5,651 nucleotides of DNA from Tidjanibacter sp. (GCA_017379955.1 JAFNVE010000072.1:1-5651), one strand, 5' to 3'; shown: positions 1 through 5,517, numbered from the stretch's first letter. Numbers and translations are program-made. Notes: generated by a model not told the origin, from the sequence alone.

Positions 1-69
1 AGATATCAAATAATCTTAATTTAATTATGTCGTAGTTATCATAAAATCAGTCATAGACTTTTAGAAGGA

Positions 70-101
70 TTTGTTTTTTCAAAATTCTGTTTGTATAATT
101 G
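70..101 (+). promoter_or_regulatory. Candidate Bacteroidota promoter for the small ORF/recombinase unit
   Basis: TTTG at 70-73 and TATAATTG at 94-101 are separated by 20 bases. The Bacteroidota primary sigma factor recognises a -33 TTTG and a -7 TAnnTTTG about 19-21 bases apart, so this is a full -33 match and a 7 of 8 match at -7 with correct spacing. Transcription would start near 108 and leave a leader of roughly 190 bases before the small gene at 301. The flank is very A/T-rich (13 G or C in the first 60 bases), so a chance match is possible, but having both boxes at the right distance makes it the best promoter candidate in the left part. Confidence 0.5.
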
Positions 102-108
102 CACAAAG

Positions 109-124
109 GGTACTAATAAGTACC
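109..124 (+). repeat. Short perfect dyad at the predicted transcription start
   Basis: GGTACT (109-114) and AGTACC (119-124) form a perfect 6-bp inverted repeat around a 4-base AATA spacer. It begins one base after the transcription start predicted from the promoter at 70-101, so it could be an operator half-site pair or a stabilising 5' RNA hairpin. The symmetry is visible; the function is inferred. No poly-T follows, so it does not look like a terminator. Confidence 0.3.
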
Positions 125-180
125 AATTCATTACTTAACAATCCAAATAATATAAGGCTATGACTTAATAATAGGATAAC

Positions 181-217
181 TGCGCCCTGCGCGCAAGGGC
201 TGCTGTGTGCCCTGCCG
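181..217. repeat. GC-rich island with direct and inverted repeats in the recombinase leader
   Basis: This 37-base block has 28 G or C inside a strongly A/T-rich flank. TGCGCCCTGC (181-190) is repeated with one change as TGTGCCCTGC (206-215), 25 bases later. GCCCT at 184-188 pairs with AGGGC at 196-200 (7-base loop), and the same AGGGC can instead pair with GCCCT at 209-213 (8-base loop). Two mutually exclusive hairpins are therefore possible. Candidate roles are a leader RNA switch, a recombinase or relaxase binding site, or an origin of transfer of the mobile element. None of these is proven by the sequence alone. Confidence 0.4.
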
Positions 218-262
218 AACAGAAGATTCAACCAACTAACAGCGTTGAGAGGCAAAGAGCAG

Positions 263-285
263 TATAACCCCTATATGGGGATATA
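263..285. promoter_or_regulatory. Dyad (possible operator) just upstream of the small ORF
   Basis: The arms are TATAACCCC (263-271) and GGGGATATA (277-285), around a TATAT spacer. All positions pair except the A/A at 267 and 281, giving 8 of 9 pairs. The dyad ends 15 bases before the ATG of the small gene at 301, where a repressor or an RNA hairpin could act on translation or transcription. There is no T-run after it, so it is not a typical terminator. Autoregulation by the small protein or the recombinase is speculation. Confidence 0.4.
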
Positions 286-300
286 ATACTCATTACAAAA

Positions 301-453
301 ATGTTAAGTATTGAGAGATGTAAGCAGATACTAAAAGAAGAGGGTATGAAACTCGATGATGAGCAAATAAAAGAGGTGAGAGAGTTTCTATACACCATCG
401 CAAACCTAGAATATAAAATCAAGAACCTGAACGAAAAAGAATATGGAGATTAA
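301..453 (+). CDS. Small hypothetical protein (50 aa), overlaps the recombinase start
   Basis: I do not recognise a named family. The predicted 50-residue protein starts MLSIERCKQILKEEG and is charged and largely helical in appearance, with no membrane segment, signal peptide or metal-binding motif. Its pattern of I/L/V every 3-4 residues among E/K/D, with LDDEQIKEVREFLYTIANLEY at about residues 18-38, suggests two short helices. The ATG follows an A-rich run without a Shine-Dalgarno sequence, normal for Bacteroidota. Its stop (TAA, 451-453) lies inside the recombinase gene, an 11-base overlap in a different frame, which suggests co-transcription and translational coupling. My recollection is that similar small genes often precede serine recombinases in Bacteroidota elements, but no search was possible. 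A DNA-binding accessory or regulator of the recombinase is conceivable, not shown. Confidence 0.65.
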   Translation: MLSIERCKQILKEEGMKLDDEQIKEVREFLYTIANLEYKIKNLNEKEYGD

Positions 454-2017
454 GAATACAATTCTGTACTGCCGTGTATCAACGGCAGAGCAAGAGAAAG
501 GTAGTTCTCTCGATTGGCAGGAGGACTATCTTCGCCGATATTGCGAGATGAAGCGCTACAATGTCGTTGCTGTTTATAAAGAGGATAAATCAGCAAAGTC
601 AGGATTTAAGAAACGCACCGAGTTTCAAGCGCTAATGAAATATTGCAAAGAACATAGGCACGAAGTAGATTATGTATTAGTATATCGTTGGGATAGATAT
701 TCGCGCAATCTAAAGGAGGCTTTAATCAATCTTGATTACTTCGAGAAGTTGGAGATTGAAGTGAATAGTGTGGAGCAACATATCGACTTTAATGCAGCTG
801 ACTATATTACAATGTTGTCGCTATACATATCTATGGCTCAATCCGAAGACACGAAGATTTCCCGCCGCACACGAGAGGGCATACACGCATCATTAGAAAA
901 GGGTAAATGCACCTGTAAGGCACCACGAGGCTATATCAATAAGCAGATAGATGATAGCAACAAGTATGTAGTTATTGATGAGACTAAGGCACCTGTAATC
1001 CGGGAGATGTTTAGGGAGGTTGCAAAGGGTGTATATACGCCCTGTTATATTCAGAAGGTGTTTGCTCGAAAAGGATATTACATTCATAAGAACTCATTTT
1101 TGAATATGCTCCGCAATAGGTTTTATGTTGGCGAGGTATTCGTACCGGAGTATAAGGATGATAAGATTGGTACTATCCCGGCTCACTATGTTAAGGGTTT
1201 ACACGAACCCCTTATTGACAAAGATACATTCGAGAGAGTCCAAGCTGTTGTCAATAAAAAGCATCGCCCAAAATTAACTAAACGCGCACATCCTGATGTA
1301 TTTCTTCGTCAATATCTGAAGTGTCCACAATGCGGTGCGACAATGACCGGAAGCGCAAGTAGGGGCAATGGCGGCAAATACTATTACTACCATTGTAGCC
1401 GCGACTCAAAGCATCTTAGATGTAGAGCAGATAAGGCGAACGACCTATTCGCACGCTATATTGCAACACTAAAACCTAATTATGCCATTCTAAGGCTTTA
1501 TGGAGAGATTATGAAGGAGATTAGCAATGATGGTCAGGTAGCAACTCAGAGTCAAATAGCAAAGGTTGAAGAGGAGATAATGGCTCACGAGGCTCGATTG
1601 GCTGCTGCAACCAACAAATTTCTCGATGGGGAAATAGATGCGACCCTCTACGCAGAGTTAAAACAGCGAGTAGAATTGGAGAAGAGGGCTTGCCTTAGTA
1701 AGCTCGATATGCTCAAAACCCCTAAGTGTGCTGATATTGAACCACAACTTGAATATGCTATGTCTCTGATAAACAATATGGAACACCATATAAGAGAGGG
1801 ACGTTTGGAGGTCAAGAGAGAGTTGATTGGTGTGATGTTCCCTGAGAAATTTGAATTTGATGGTGAAACATATCGAACCAACTCATATAACAAGGTACTC
1901 GATGTAATATACCTACAAACCAATGAGTTACGAGGGGAAAAGAAAAGAGACTCTTCAGATTTTTCTGAAAAGTCTCTTCAAGTACCCGGAGCCGGGATCG
2001 AACCGGCACAGGGGTGA
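443..2017 (+). CDS. Large serine recombinase (site-specific integrase/resolvase family)
   Basis: This 524-residue protein should cut and rejoin DNA through a phosphoserine link to integrate or excise its mobile element. The N-terminal resolvase-type catalytic domain (about 5-150) has YCRVST with the likely nucleophile Ser13 and partner Arg11. YRWDRYSRN (81-89) supplies Arg85 and Arg88, matching the paired arginines of resolvases. A 'Recombinase' DNA-binding domain follows (about 155-275, starting near KAPRGYI). Next is a zinc ribbon with CPQC (294-297) and later Cys318 and Cys327, then a coiled-coil-like Glu/Lys/Ala/Leu-rich helix (about 365-425), the usual order for large serine integrases. 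The chosen ATG gives the normal short lead before Ser13 and overlaps the upstream small gene. Composition is much more A/T-rich than dxs, pyrH and frr, consistent with transfer. Oddity: codons from about 501 onward read the opposite strand of a tRNA-Leu terminator and tRNA gene, so the tail VPGAGIEPAQG is acquired host sequence rather than conserved protein. The gene is otherwise intact. Confidence 0.93.
   Translation: MEIKNTILYCRVSTAEQEKGSSLDWQEDYLRRYCEMKRYNVVAVYKEDKSAKSGFKKRTEFQALMKYCKEHRHEVDYVLVYRWDRYSRNLKEALINLDYFEKLEIEVNSVEQHIDFNAADYITMLSLYISMAQSEDTKISRRTREGIHASLEKGKCTCKAPRGYINKQIDDSNKYVVIDETKAPVIREMFREVAKGVYTPCYIQKVFARKGYYIHKNSFLNMLRNRFYVGEVFVPEYKDDKIGTIPAHYVKGLHEPLIDKDTFERVQAVVNKKHRPKLTKRAHPDVFLRQYLKCPQCGATMTGSASRGNGGKYYYYHCSRDSKHLRCRADKANDLFARYIATLKPNYAILRLYGEIMKEISNDGQVATQSQIAKVEEEIMAHEARLAAATNKFLDGEIDATLYAELKQRVELEKRACLSKLDMLKTPKCADIEPQLEYAMSLINNMEHHIREGRLEVKRELIGVMFPEKFEFDGETYRTNSYNKVLDVIYLQTNELRGEKKRDSSDFSEKSLQVPGAGIEPAQG
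1938..1978 (-). terminator. Rho-independent terminator of tRNA-Leu
   Basis: Read on the minus strand, two 14-base arms (1978-1965 and 1958-1945) pair around a 6-base loop and are followed by a T-rich tract (TTCTTTT, 1944-1938). The single imperfect position (1953 with 1970) is a G-U wobble in minus-strand RNA but a C-A mismatch in plus-strand RNA. This indicates the hairpin was selected for minus-strand transcription, that is for the tRNA. It lies four bases beyond the tRNA 3' end and is completely covered by the recombinase coding region on the other strand. Confidence 0.8.
1938..2017. other. Putative right junction (att region) of the mobile element at tRNA-Leu
   Basis: This stretch is shared by the recombinase 3' end on the plus strand and the tRNA-Leu terminator plus tRNA 3' half on the minus strand. 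The hairpin and tRNA are complete and functional-looking for the minus strand, so they are probably the original chromosomal sequence, and the recombinase frame has entered them. The 3' flanks of tRNA genes are classic integration sites. The crossover point cannot be placed exactly: it may lie at the left edge of the terminator or inside it. No second direct copy of this sequence is visible at 1-300, so the left attachment site must lie outside the window or have decayed. Confidence 0.4.
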
Positions 2018-2066
2018 ACCTATTGGTGTTTGAGACCAACGCGTCTACCAATTCCGCCATCCGGGC
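1983..2066 (-). tRNA. tRNA-Leu (anticodon CAA)
   Basis: The 84-base gene folds as a complete class II tRNA. The acceptor stem is GCCCGGA (2066-2060) with TCCGGGT (1990-1984), ending in a G-U pair. The D arm contains AATTGGTAGA. The anticodon stem is TTGGT/ACCAA around the loop CTCAAAC, giving anticodon CAA (2032-2030), which reads UUG leucine codons. The variable arm is 15 bases, and the T arm GCCGG-TTCGATC-CCGGC is perfect. The discriminator base is A, as required by leucyl-tRNA synthetase. CCA is not encoded (CTT follows), so it is added after transcription. The gene has its own promoter at about 2092-2121 and a terminator at 1938-1978. Its 3' 35 bases overlap the recombinase coding sequence on the other strand, and the recombinase stop TGA (2015-2017) falls in the variable arm. 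Confidence 0.97.
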
Positions 2067-2091
2067 GTGGCAGTACCACTGTTTTGAGTTG

Positions 2092-2121
2092 CAAATATAC
2101 GCAATTTTCGGAAAATGCAAC
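2092..2121 (-). promoter_or_regulatory. Promoter of tRNA-Leu
   Basis: On the minus strand TATATTTG (2099-2092) matches the Bacteroidota -7 consensus TAnnTTTG perfectly. GTTG (2121-2118) lies 18 bases upstream as an approximate -33 box. Transcription would begin near 2085, about 19 bases before the mature tRNA 5' end at 2066, a plausible leader for RNase P processing. The two boxes sit in an 8-bp perfect inverted repeat, GAGTTGCA (2086-2093) with TGCAACTC (2116-2123). Confidence 0.7.
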
Positions 2122-2150
2122 TCTTTTATAGTAGTTTTTTTCTTCTTTCG

Positions 2151-4025
2151 CTATTTTTTCTCTCTCAGCAGTGCCTTTACGATACCATCAACATCGTACT
2201 CACACTCCGCTTTTTGCTCGGCAACGCTTGCGTGTTGCACAAACTTATCCTTAATGCCGAGGCACTCGACCACGCCATCATACCCCATCTGTGCCAGCAT
2301 GGTAGCCACTGCGCTACCCGCGCCACCATCCACCACGCCATCCTCGACAGTCACCACCCTGCGGAACTTAGCCGCCACCTCGGCAACCATCTGCTCATCG
2401 ACAGGCTTCGCCCAGCGCATATCAACAACCTCAACGCTAACGCCCTCTCTCTCAGCAATCTCTGCGGCTCTTAAGCCATCTGCTGTCACCGTGCCGAAGC
2501 AGAGGAGTGCCACATCCTGACCCTCGCGCACCTTGCGTGCACGGCCCACCTCCAACATCTTCATCGGCTCCTCGGCCACTCCCACACCATTGCCACGCGG
2601 GTAGCGGATAGCAAAGGGGCCTCCCACCTGCAAGGCGGTGTACATCATATCGCGCAGTTCCTGCTCATTGCTGGGCGTAGCGATGCGCATACCGGGCACA
2701 GGGCGCAGGAAGGCGATATCGAAGGCACCATTGTGTGTCGAACCATCCTCGCCCACCACACCTGCCCTATCCAGGCAGAGCACCACCGAGTAGCCACTCA
2801 GCGCAACATCGTGAATCACATTATCATAGCCTCGCTGCAAGAACGAGGAGTAGATATTACAAAACGGTACAAGTCCCTCTGCTGCCAGGCCTGCCGAGAA
2901 AGTCACAGCGTGACCCTCACAGATACCCACATCGAAGCACCTCTCAGGCATAGCGCGTTGCAGGATATCCATCGAACACCCTTTGAGCATTGCAGGGGTG
3001 ATACCCACAACTCTCTCGTCCATCTGTGCCAACTCCAAGAGTGCCTTGCCGAAGACATCCTGATAGCGGGGTGGCAGACCCTCCTTACCTTTCTCTCGCT
3101 TGCCCGTTGCGGGGTCGAAGCGGCCGGGTGCGTGCCATACGGGGTCTGTGCTACCCTCAGCGGGGGCGTAGCCCTTGCCCTTGATGGTGATGACGTGCAG
3201 CAACTTAGGGCCGGGAATCTCTTTCAGGTCGTTGAAGGTGCGGATGAGTGCCTTCAGGTCGTGGCCATCCACAGGGCCGAAGTAGCGGAAATTAAGACCC
3301 TCGAAGAGGTTGCTACTACTCAGAATACTCGATTTGAGGCCGTGGCCCATCTTCTGCAACCCACGGCGCAGACGCGGAGTGCGCGACAGAGCACTCCACA
3401 GCCCATTTTTGAATCTGTTATATCGTTTCGACGAGGCAATCTTGAGGAGGTTCTCCTTCAAAGCACCCACATTGGAGCTAATCGACATATTGTTGTCGTT
3501 GAGCACCACCAGCAGGTCGGCCTCGCTCGCTCCCGCATTGTTAAGTCCCTCGAATGCCAGACCACCTGTCAGCGCACCATCGCCAATCACAGCCACTGTC
3601 TTCTGCTCCTTGCCAAGCAACTTGGCGGCCTGTGCCATACCGAGTGCGGCGGAGATACTCACCGAGGAGTGACCACCCACAAAGGCGTCGTACTCGCTCT
3701 CCTCGGGGCGCGGGAAGCCGGCAATGCCACCCTTCTTGCGCAGGGTGTGGAACTCGTCGCGACGACCGGTGATGATTTTATGTGTATATGCCTGATGGCC
3801 CACGTCCCAGACAATCTTGTCCTGCGGGGCGGAGAATACATAGTGGAGGGCGGTTGTCAACTCCACGGTACCGAGGCTCGATGCAAGATGGCCAGGGTTG
3901 CGCGAGAGTTCATCGACAATCATATCACGCACCTCACGACAATAGGCAACCAACTCTTCCTGAGAGAGTTGTTTGAGGTCGTCAGGCGAATTTACCTTGT
4001 GCAGATATTGGTTGTCGAGCGCCAT
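2151..4025 (-). CDS. dxs: 1-deoxy-D-xylulose-5-phosphate synthase
   Basis: This cytoplasmic, thiamine diphosphate-dependent enzyme condenses pyruvate with glyceraldehyde 3-phosphate to give DXP. That is the first step of the MEP route to isoprenoids and a branch to thiamine and pyridoxal synthesis. The 624 residues are full family length. The N-terminal transketolase-like domain has NPGHLASSLG (His46), GHQAY (His77), GGHS and the thiamine diphosphate/Mg motif GDGALTGG (148-155) with LNDNNMSIS (175-183). The pyrimidine-binding domain has ICEGHAVTF with catalytic Glu370, Tyr392 and Arg398 in IYSSFLQRGY, and GEDGSTHNG with Asp427 and His431. The C-terminal transketolase domain ends near LGIKDKFVQHAS. 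The ATG has no Shine-Dalgarno sequence and lies about 18 bases from a perfect -7 box. No terminator is seen in the 84 bases between its stop and tRNA-Leu on the same strand, so some read-through into the tRNA gene is possible. pyrH is divergent. Confidence 0.98.
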   Translation of the reverse strand: MALDNQYLHKVNSPDDLKQLSQEELVAYCREVRDMIVDELSRNPGHLASSLGTVELTTALHYVFSAPQDKIVWDVGHQAYTHKIITGRRDEFHTLRKKGGIAGFPRPEESEYDAFVGGHSSVSISAALGMAQAAKLLGKEQKTVAVIGDGALTGGLAFEGLNNAGASEADLLVVLNDNNMSISSNVGALKENLLKIASSKRYNRFKNGLWSALSRTPRLRRGLQKMGHGLKSSILSSSNLFEGLNFRYFGPVDGHDLKALIRTFNDLKEIPGPKLLHVITIKGKGYAPAEGSTDPVWHAPGRFDPATGKREKGKEGLPPRYQDVFGKALLELAQMDERVVGITPAMLKGCSMDILQRAMPERCFDVGICEGHAVTFSAGLAAEGLVPFCNIYSSFLQRGYDNVIHDVALSGYSVVLCLDRAGVVGEDGSTHNGAFDIAFLRPVPGMRIATPSNEQELRDMMYTALQVGGPFAIRYPRGNGVGVAEEPMKMLEVGRARKVREGQDVALLCFGTVTADGLRAAEIAEREGVSVEVVDMRWAKPVDEQMVAEVAAKFRRVVTVEDGVVDGGAGSAVATMLAQMGYDGVVECLGIKDKFVQHASVAEQKAECEYDVDGIVKALLREKK

Positions 4026-4043
4026 AATAATTGATTATCCGCA

Positions 4044-4076
4044 CAAATATACAAATAATATGATAAATTTGTGAAA
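4044..4076 (-). promoter_or_regulatory. Promoter of dxs
   Basis: On the minus strand TATATTTG (4051-4044) is a perfect Bacteroidota -7 box. The -33 position is only approximate: TTTC at 4076-4073, 21 bases upstream in a T-rich run. Initiation near 4037 would give a leader of only about 12 bases before the dxs ATG (4025). Confidence 0.55.
4064..4071 (+). promoter_or_regulatory. -7 box of the pyrH-frr promoter
   Basis: TAAATTTG (4064-4071) matches TAnnTTTG perfectly. No TTTG is found 19-21 bases upstream, where the sequence is CCGCAC, so the -33 contact is weak or absent. Initiation near 4078 would give a leader of about 60 bases to the pyrH ATG at 4140. Its sequence mirrors the dxs -7 box on the other strand, with 12 bases between the two. 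Confidence 0.5.
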
Positions 4077-4139
4077 AAATCACTATCTTCGTGGTGGACT
4101 CCGTGTGGTACGGTGAGCCGAATAATCAGAAACAGTGTT

Positions 4140-4847
4140 ATGAAGTATAAACGTATATTGCTCAAACTAAGTGGTGAGTCGCTGGCCGGTGGTAACGGTC
4201 ACGGCCTCTCGACAGACGTACTTATCAGCTACGCCCGCCAGATTAAGGAGGCTGTGGCTGAGGGTGTGCAGATTGGTATTGTGATTGGCGGTGGTAACAT
4301 CTTCCGTGGCTTGCAGGGCGTGGGCCGTGGCTTCGACCGCGTGAAGGGCGACCAGATGGGTATGCTCGCTACAATCATCAACTCCCTGGCTCTCAGCTCG
4401 GCACTCGAAGCCGAGGGTGTAAAGTCTAAGGTGCTCACCAGCTTCTGCACTGAGCCTGTGGGCGAGTACTACTCCAAGGCAAAGGCTGTCGAGTATCTCA
4501 ATGCAGGCTATGTGGTGATTATTGGTGGTGGCACCTCCAACCCCTACTTCTCTACTGACACTGCCTCGGCACTGCGCGGTATCGAGATTGAGGCAGACAT
4601 TATGTTCAAGGGTACTCGCGTTGATGGCATCTACACCGCCGACCCCGAGAAAGACCCCACAGCAACCAAGTTCAAGACCATCTCCTTCGATGAGGTCTAC
4701 CAGCGCGGTTTGAAGATTATGGACCTCACAGCCTTCACCCTCTGCCGTGAGAATAAGTTACCTCTGGTGGTCTTCGATATGGACACCGAGGGCAACCTCA
4801 TGCGCATCCTCTCGGGTGAGGAGATTGGTACCGTGGTCACCCTGTAA
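4140..4847 (+). CDS. pyrH: UMP kinase (uridylate kinase)
   Basis: This cytoplasmic hexameric enzyme phosphorylates UMP to UDP with ATP, the committed step towards UTP and CTP. The 235 residues match the family length (about 235-245), and the protein is of the bacterial amino acid kinase fold, not the eukaryotic UMP/CMP kinase type. Motifs in order are LKLSGE (8-13), GGGN (50-53), GDQMGMLAT (70-78, containing the UMP-contacting Asp71), GGTSNPYFSTDTA (130-142), VDGIYTADPEKDP (161-173) and MDLTAFTL (194-201). The start at 4140 places LKLSGE at the usual distance. A GTG at 4071 in the same frame would add 23 non-conserved residues and lies inside the promoter box, so it is rejected. frr follows after 37 bases, with no terminator between, so the two form an operon. 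Confidence 0.97.
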   Translation: MKYKRILLKLSGESLAGGNGHGLSTDVLISYARQIKEAVAEGVQIGIVIGGGNIFRGLQGVGRGFDRVKGDQMGMLATIINSLALSSALEAEGVKSKVLTSFCTEPVGEYYSKAKAVEYLNAGYVVIIGGGTSNPYFSTDTASALRGIEIEADIMFKGTRVDGIYTADPEKDPTATKFKTISFDEVYQRGLKIMDLTAFTLCRENKLPLVVFDMDTEGNLMRILSGEEIGTVVTL

Positions 4848-4884
4848 AGTTTTCCCAAAGAAAGTAACTTAAAAAGATAAAAAT

Positions 4885-5448
4885 ATGAGCGACGAATCGA
4901 AACTTATTATGGACGATGCATCGGATAAGATGCACCGCACCCTCGAACACCTGAAAGAGGCTCTGCTCGGCATCCGCGCGGGCAAGGCTAACCAGCACGT
5001 TTTGAAGGGTATCACCGTGGAGTACTACGGCAACCCCACCCCTGTTGAGCAGGTGGCAAGCATCACCATCCCCGATGCCAAGACTATCATCGTACAGCCC
5101 TGGGAGCGCAATATGATTGCCCCCATCGAGAAGGCTATCCTGATAGCAAACATCGGCCTTACCCCCTCGAACAATGGCGAGCACATCCGCCTCTCCATCC
5201 CCGCCCTCACCGAGGATCGCCGTCGCGAGCTCGTTAGACAGGTGCGCGAGGTGGCTGAGAAGGCACGCGTGAGCCTCCGTGGCGCACGTCGCGATGCTGT
5301 GGACAACTTCAAGAAGGCACAGAAGGAGGGTATGGCCGAGGACGAGGCTAAGAGCGGCGAGCAGGAGGCACAGAAACTCCTCGACAACTACTCCAAGAAG
5401 GTAGAGGAGGTTGTGGCTGCCAAGGAGAAAGAGATTATGACTGTGTAG
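4885..5448 (+). CDS. frr: Ribosome recycling factor
   Basis: RRF works with EF-G to split the post-termination ribosome so that the subunits can be reused. The 187 residues match the family (about 185 residues). The N- and C-terminal parts form the long three-helix bundle (domain I), and about 31-105 form the compact beta domain II, visible as GITVEYYGNPTPVEQVASI, then IIVQPWERNMI and the conserved IANIGLTPSNNGEHIRLSIP. The tRNA-mimic domain carries PALTEDRRREL and the Arg-rich VSLRGARRDA segment, including Arg132, which contacts rRNA in studied homologues. The loop GKANQHVL differs from the common GKASPxLL form but is within family variation. The ATG follows an A-rich run (AAAAAGATAAAA) without a Shine-Dalgarno sequence. 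It is the second gene after pyrH, and a strong terminator follows 16 bases downstream. Confidence 0.97.
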   Translation: MSDESKLIMDDASDKMHRTLEHLKEALLGIRAGKANQHVLKGITVEYYGNPTPVEQVASITIPDAKTIIVQPWERNMIAPIEKAILIANIGLTPSNNGEHIRLSIPALTEDRRRELVRQVREVAEKARVSLRGARRDAVDNFKKAQKEGMAEDEAKSGEQEAQKLLDNYSKKVEEVVAAKEKEIMTV

Positions 5449-5464
5449 TGCAAGATTAAAGATT

Positions 5465-5517
5465 CAAAATGAAAAAACTGAGAGCGGTGAATGCCGCTCT
5501 CAGTTTTTTTCATTTTG
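5465..5517. terminator. Strong terminator after pyrH-frr, nearly symmetric
   Basis: The core stem CTGAGAGCGG (5478-5487) pairs perfectly with CCGCTCTCAG (5494-5503) around a 6-base loop and is followed by seven T (5504-5510). An A-run lies on the left side, so the hairpin can also terminate minus-strand transcription. The symmetry extends outward: CAAAATGAAAAAA (5465-5477) pairs with the 5504-5517 arm, leaving one unpaired T. Confidence 0.93.

Noticed and set aside
54..73. Resemblance of AGACTTTTAGAAGGAT to the tRNA terminator strand, as a possible left attachment site
   Set aside because: The match needs a gap and several mismatches, is in A/T-rich DNA, and is in inverted orientation to the right-hand copy, whereas integration would leave direct repeats.
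228..422. 64-residue minus-strand frame opposite the small ORF
   Set aside because: It is antisense to the better supported plus-strand gene, has no start context, and its composition merely mirrors that gene.
301..2017. Toxin-antitoxin or defence pair made of the small ORF and the large gene
   Set aside because: The large gene is clearly a serine recombinase with catalytic Ser/Arg residues and a zinc ribbon; nothing indicates a toxin or immunity function.
2014..2520. Plus-strand frames beginning inside tRNA-Leu and running into dxs
   Set aside because: They cross the tRNA, its promoter and the dxs 3' end, are rich in Ser/Thr/Ala without domains, and are shadows.
2733..4034. 433-residue open frame on the plus strand opposite dxs
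   Set aside because: It lies wholly antisense to a clear full-length dxs. Its Cys/His-rich, low-complexity translation resembles no family; it is a product of the G/C-rich codon use of dxs.
4101..4113. Hairpin in the pyrH leader (CCGT/ACGG)
   Set aside because: There are only four base pairs with no extension and no T-run, too weak to claim a riboswitch or attenuator.
4071..4139. GTG start adding 23 residues to UMP kinase
   Set aside because: The extension is not family-like, and the GTG starts on the last base of the -7 box, upstream of the expected transcription start. The ATG at 4140 gives the normal length.
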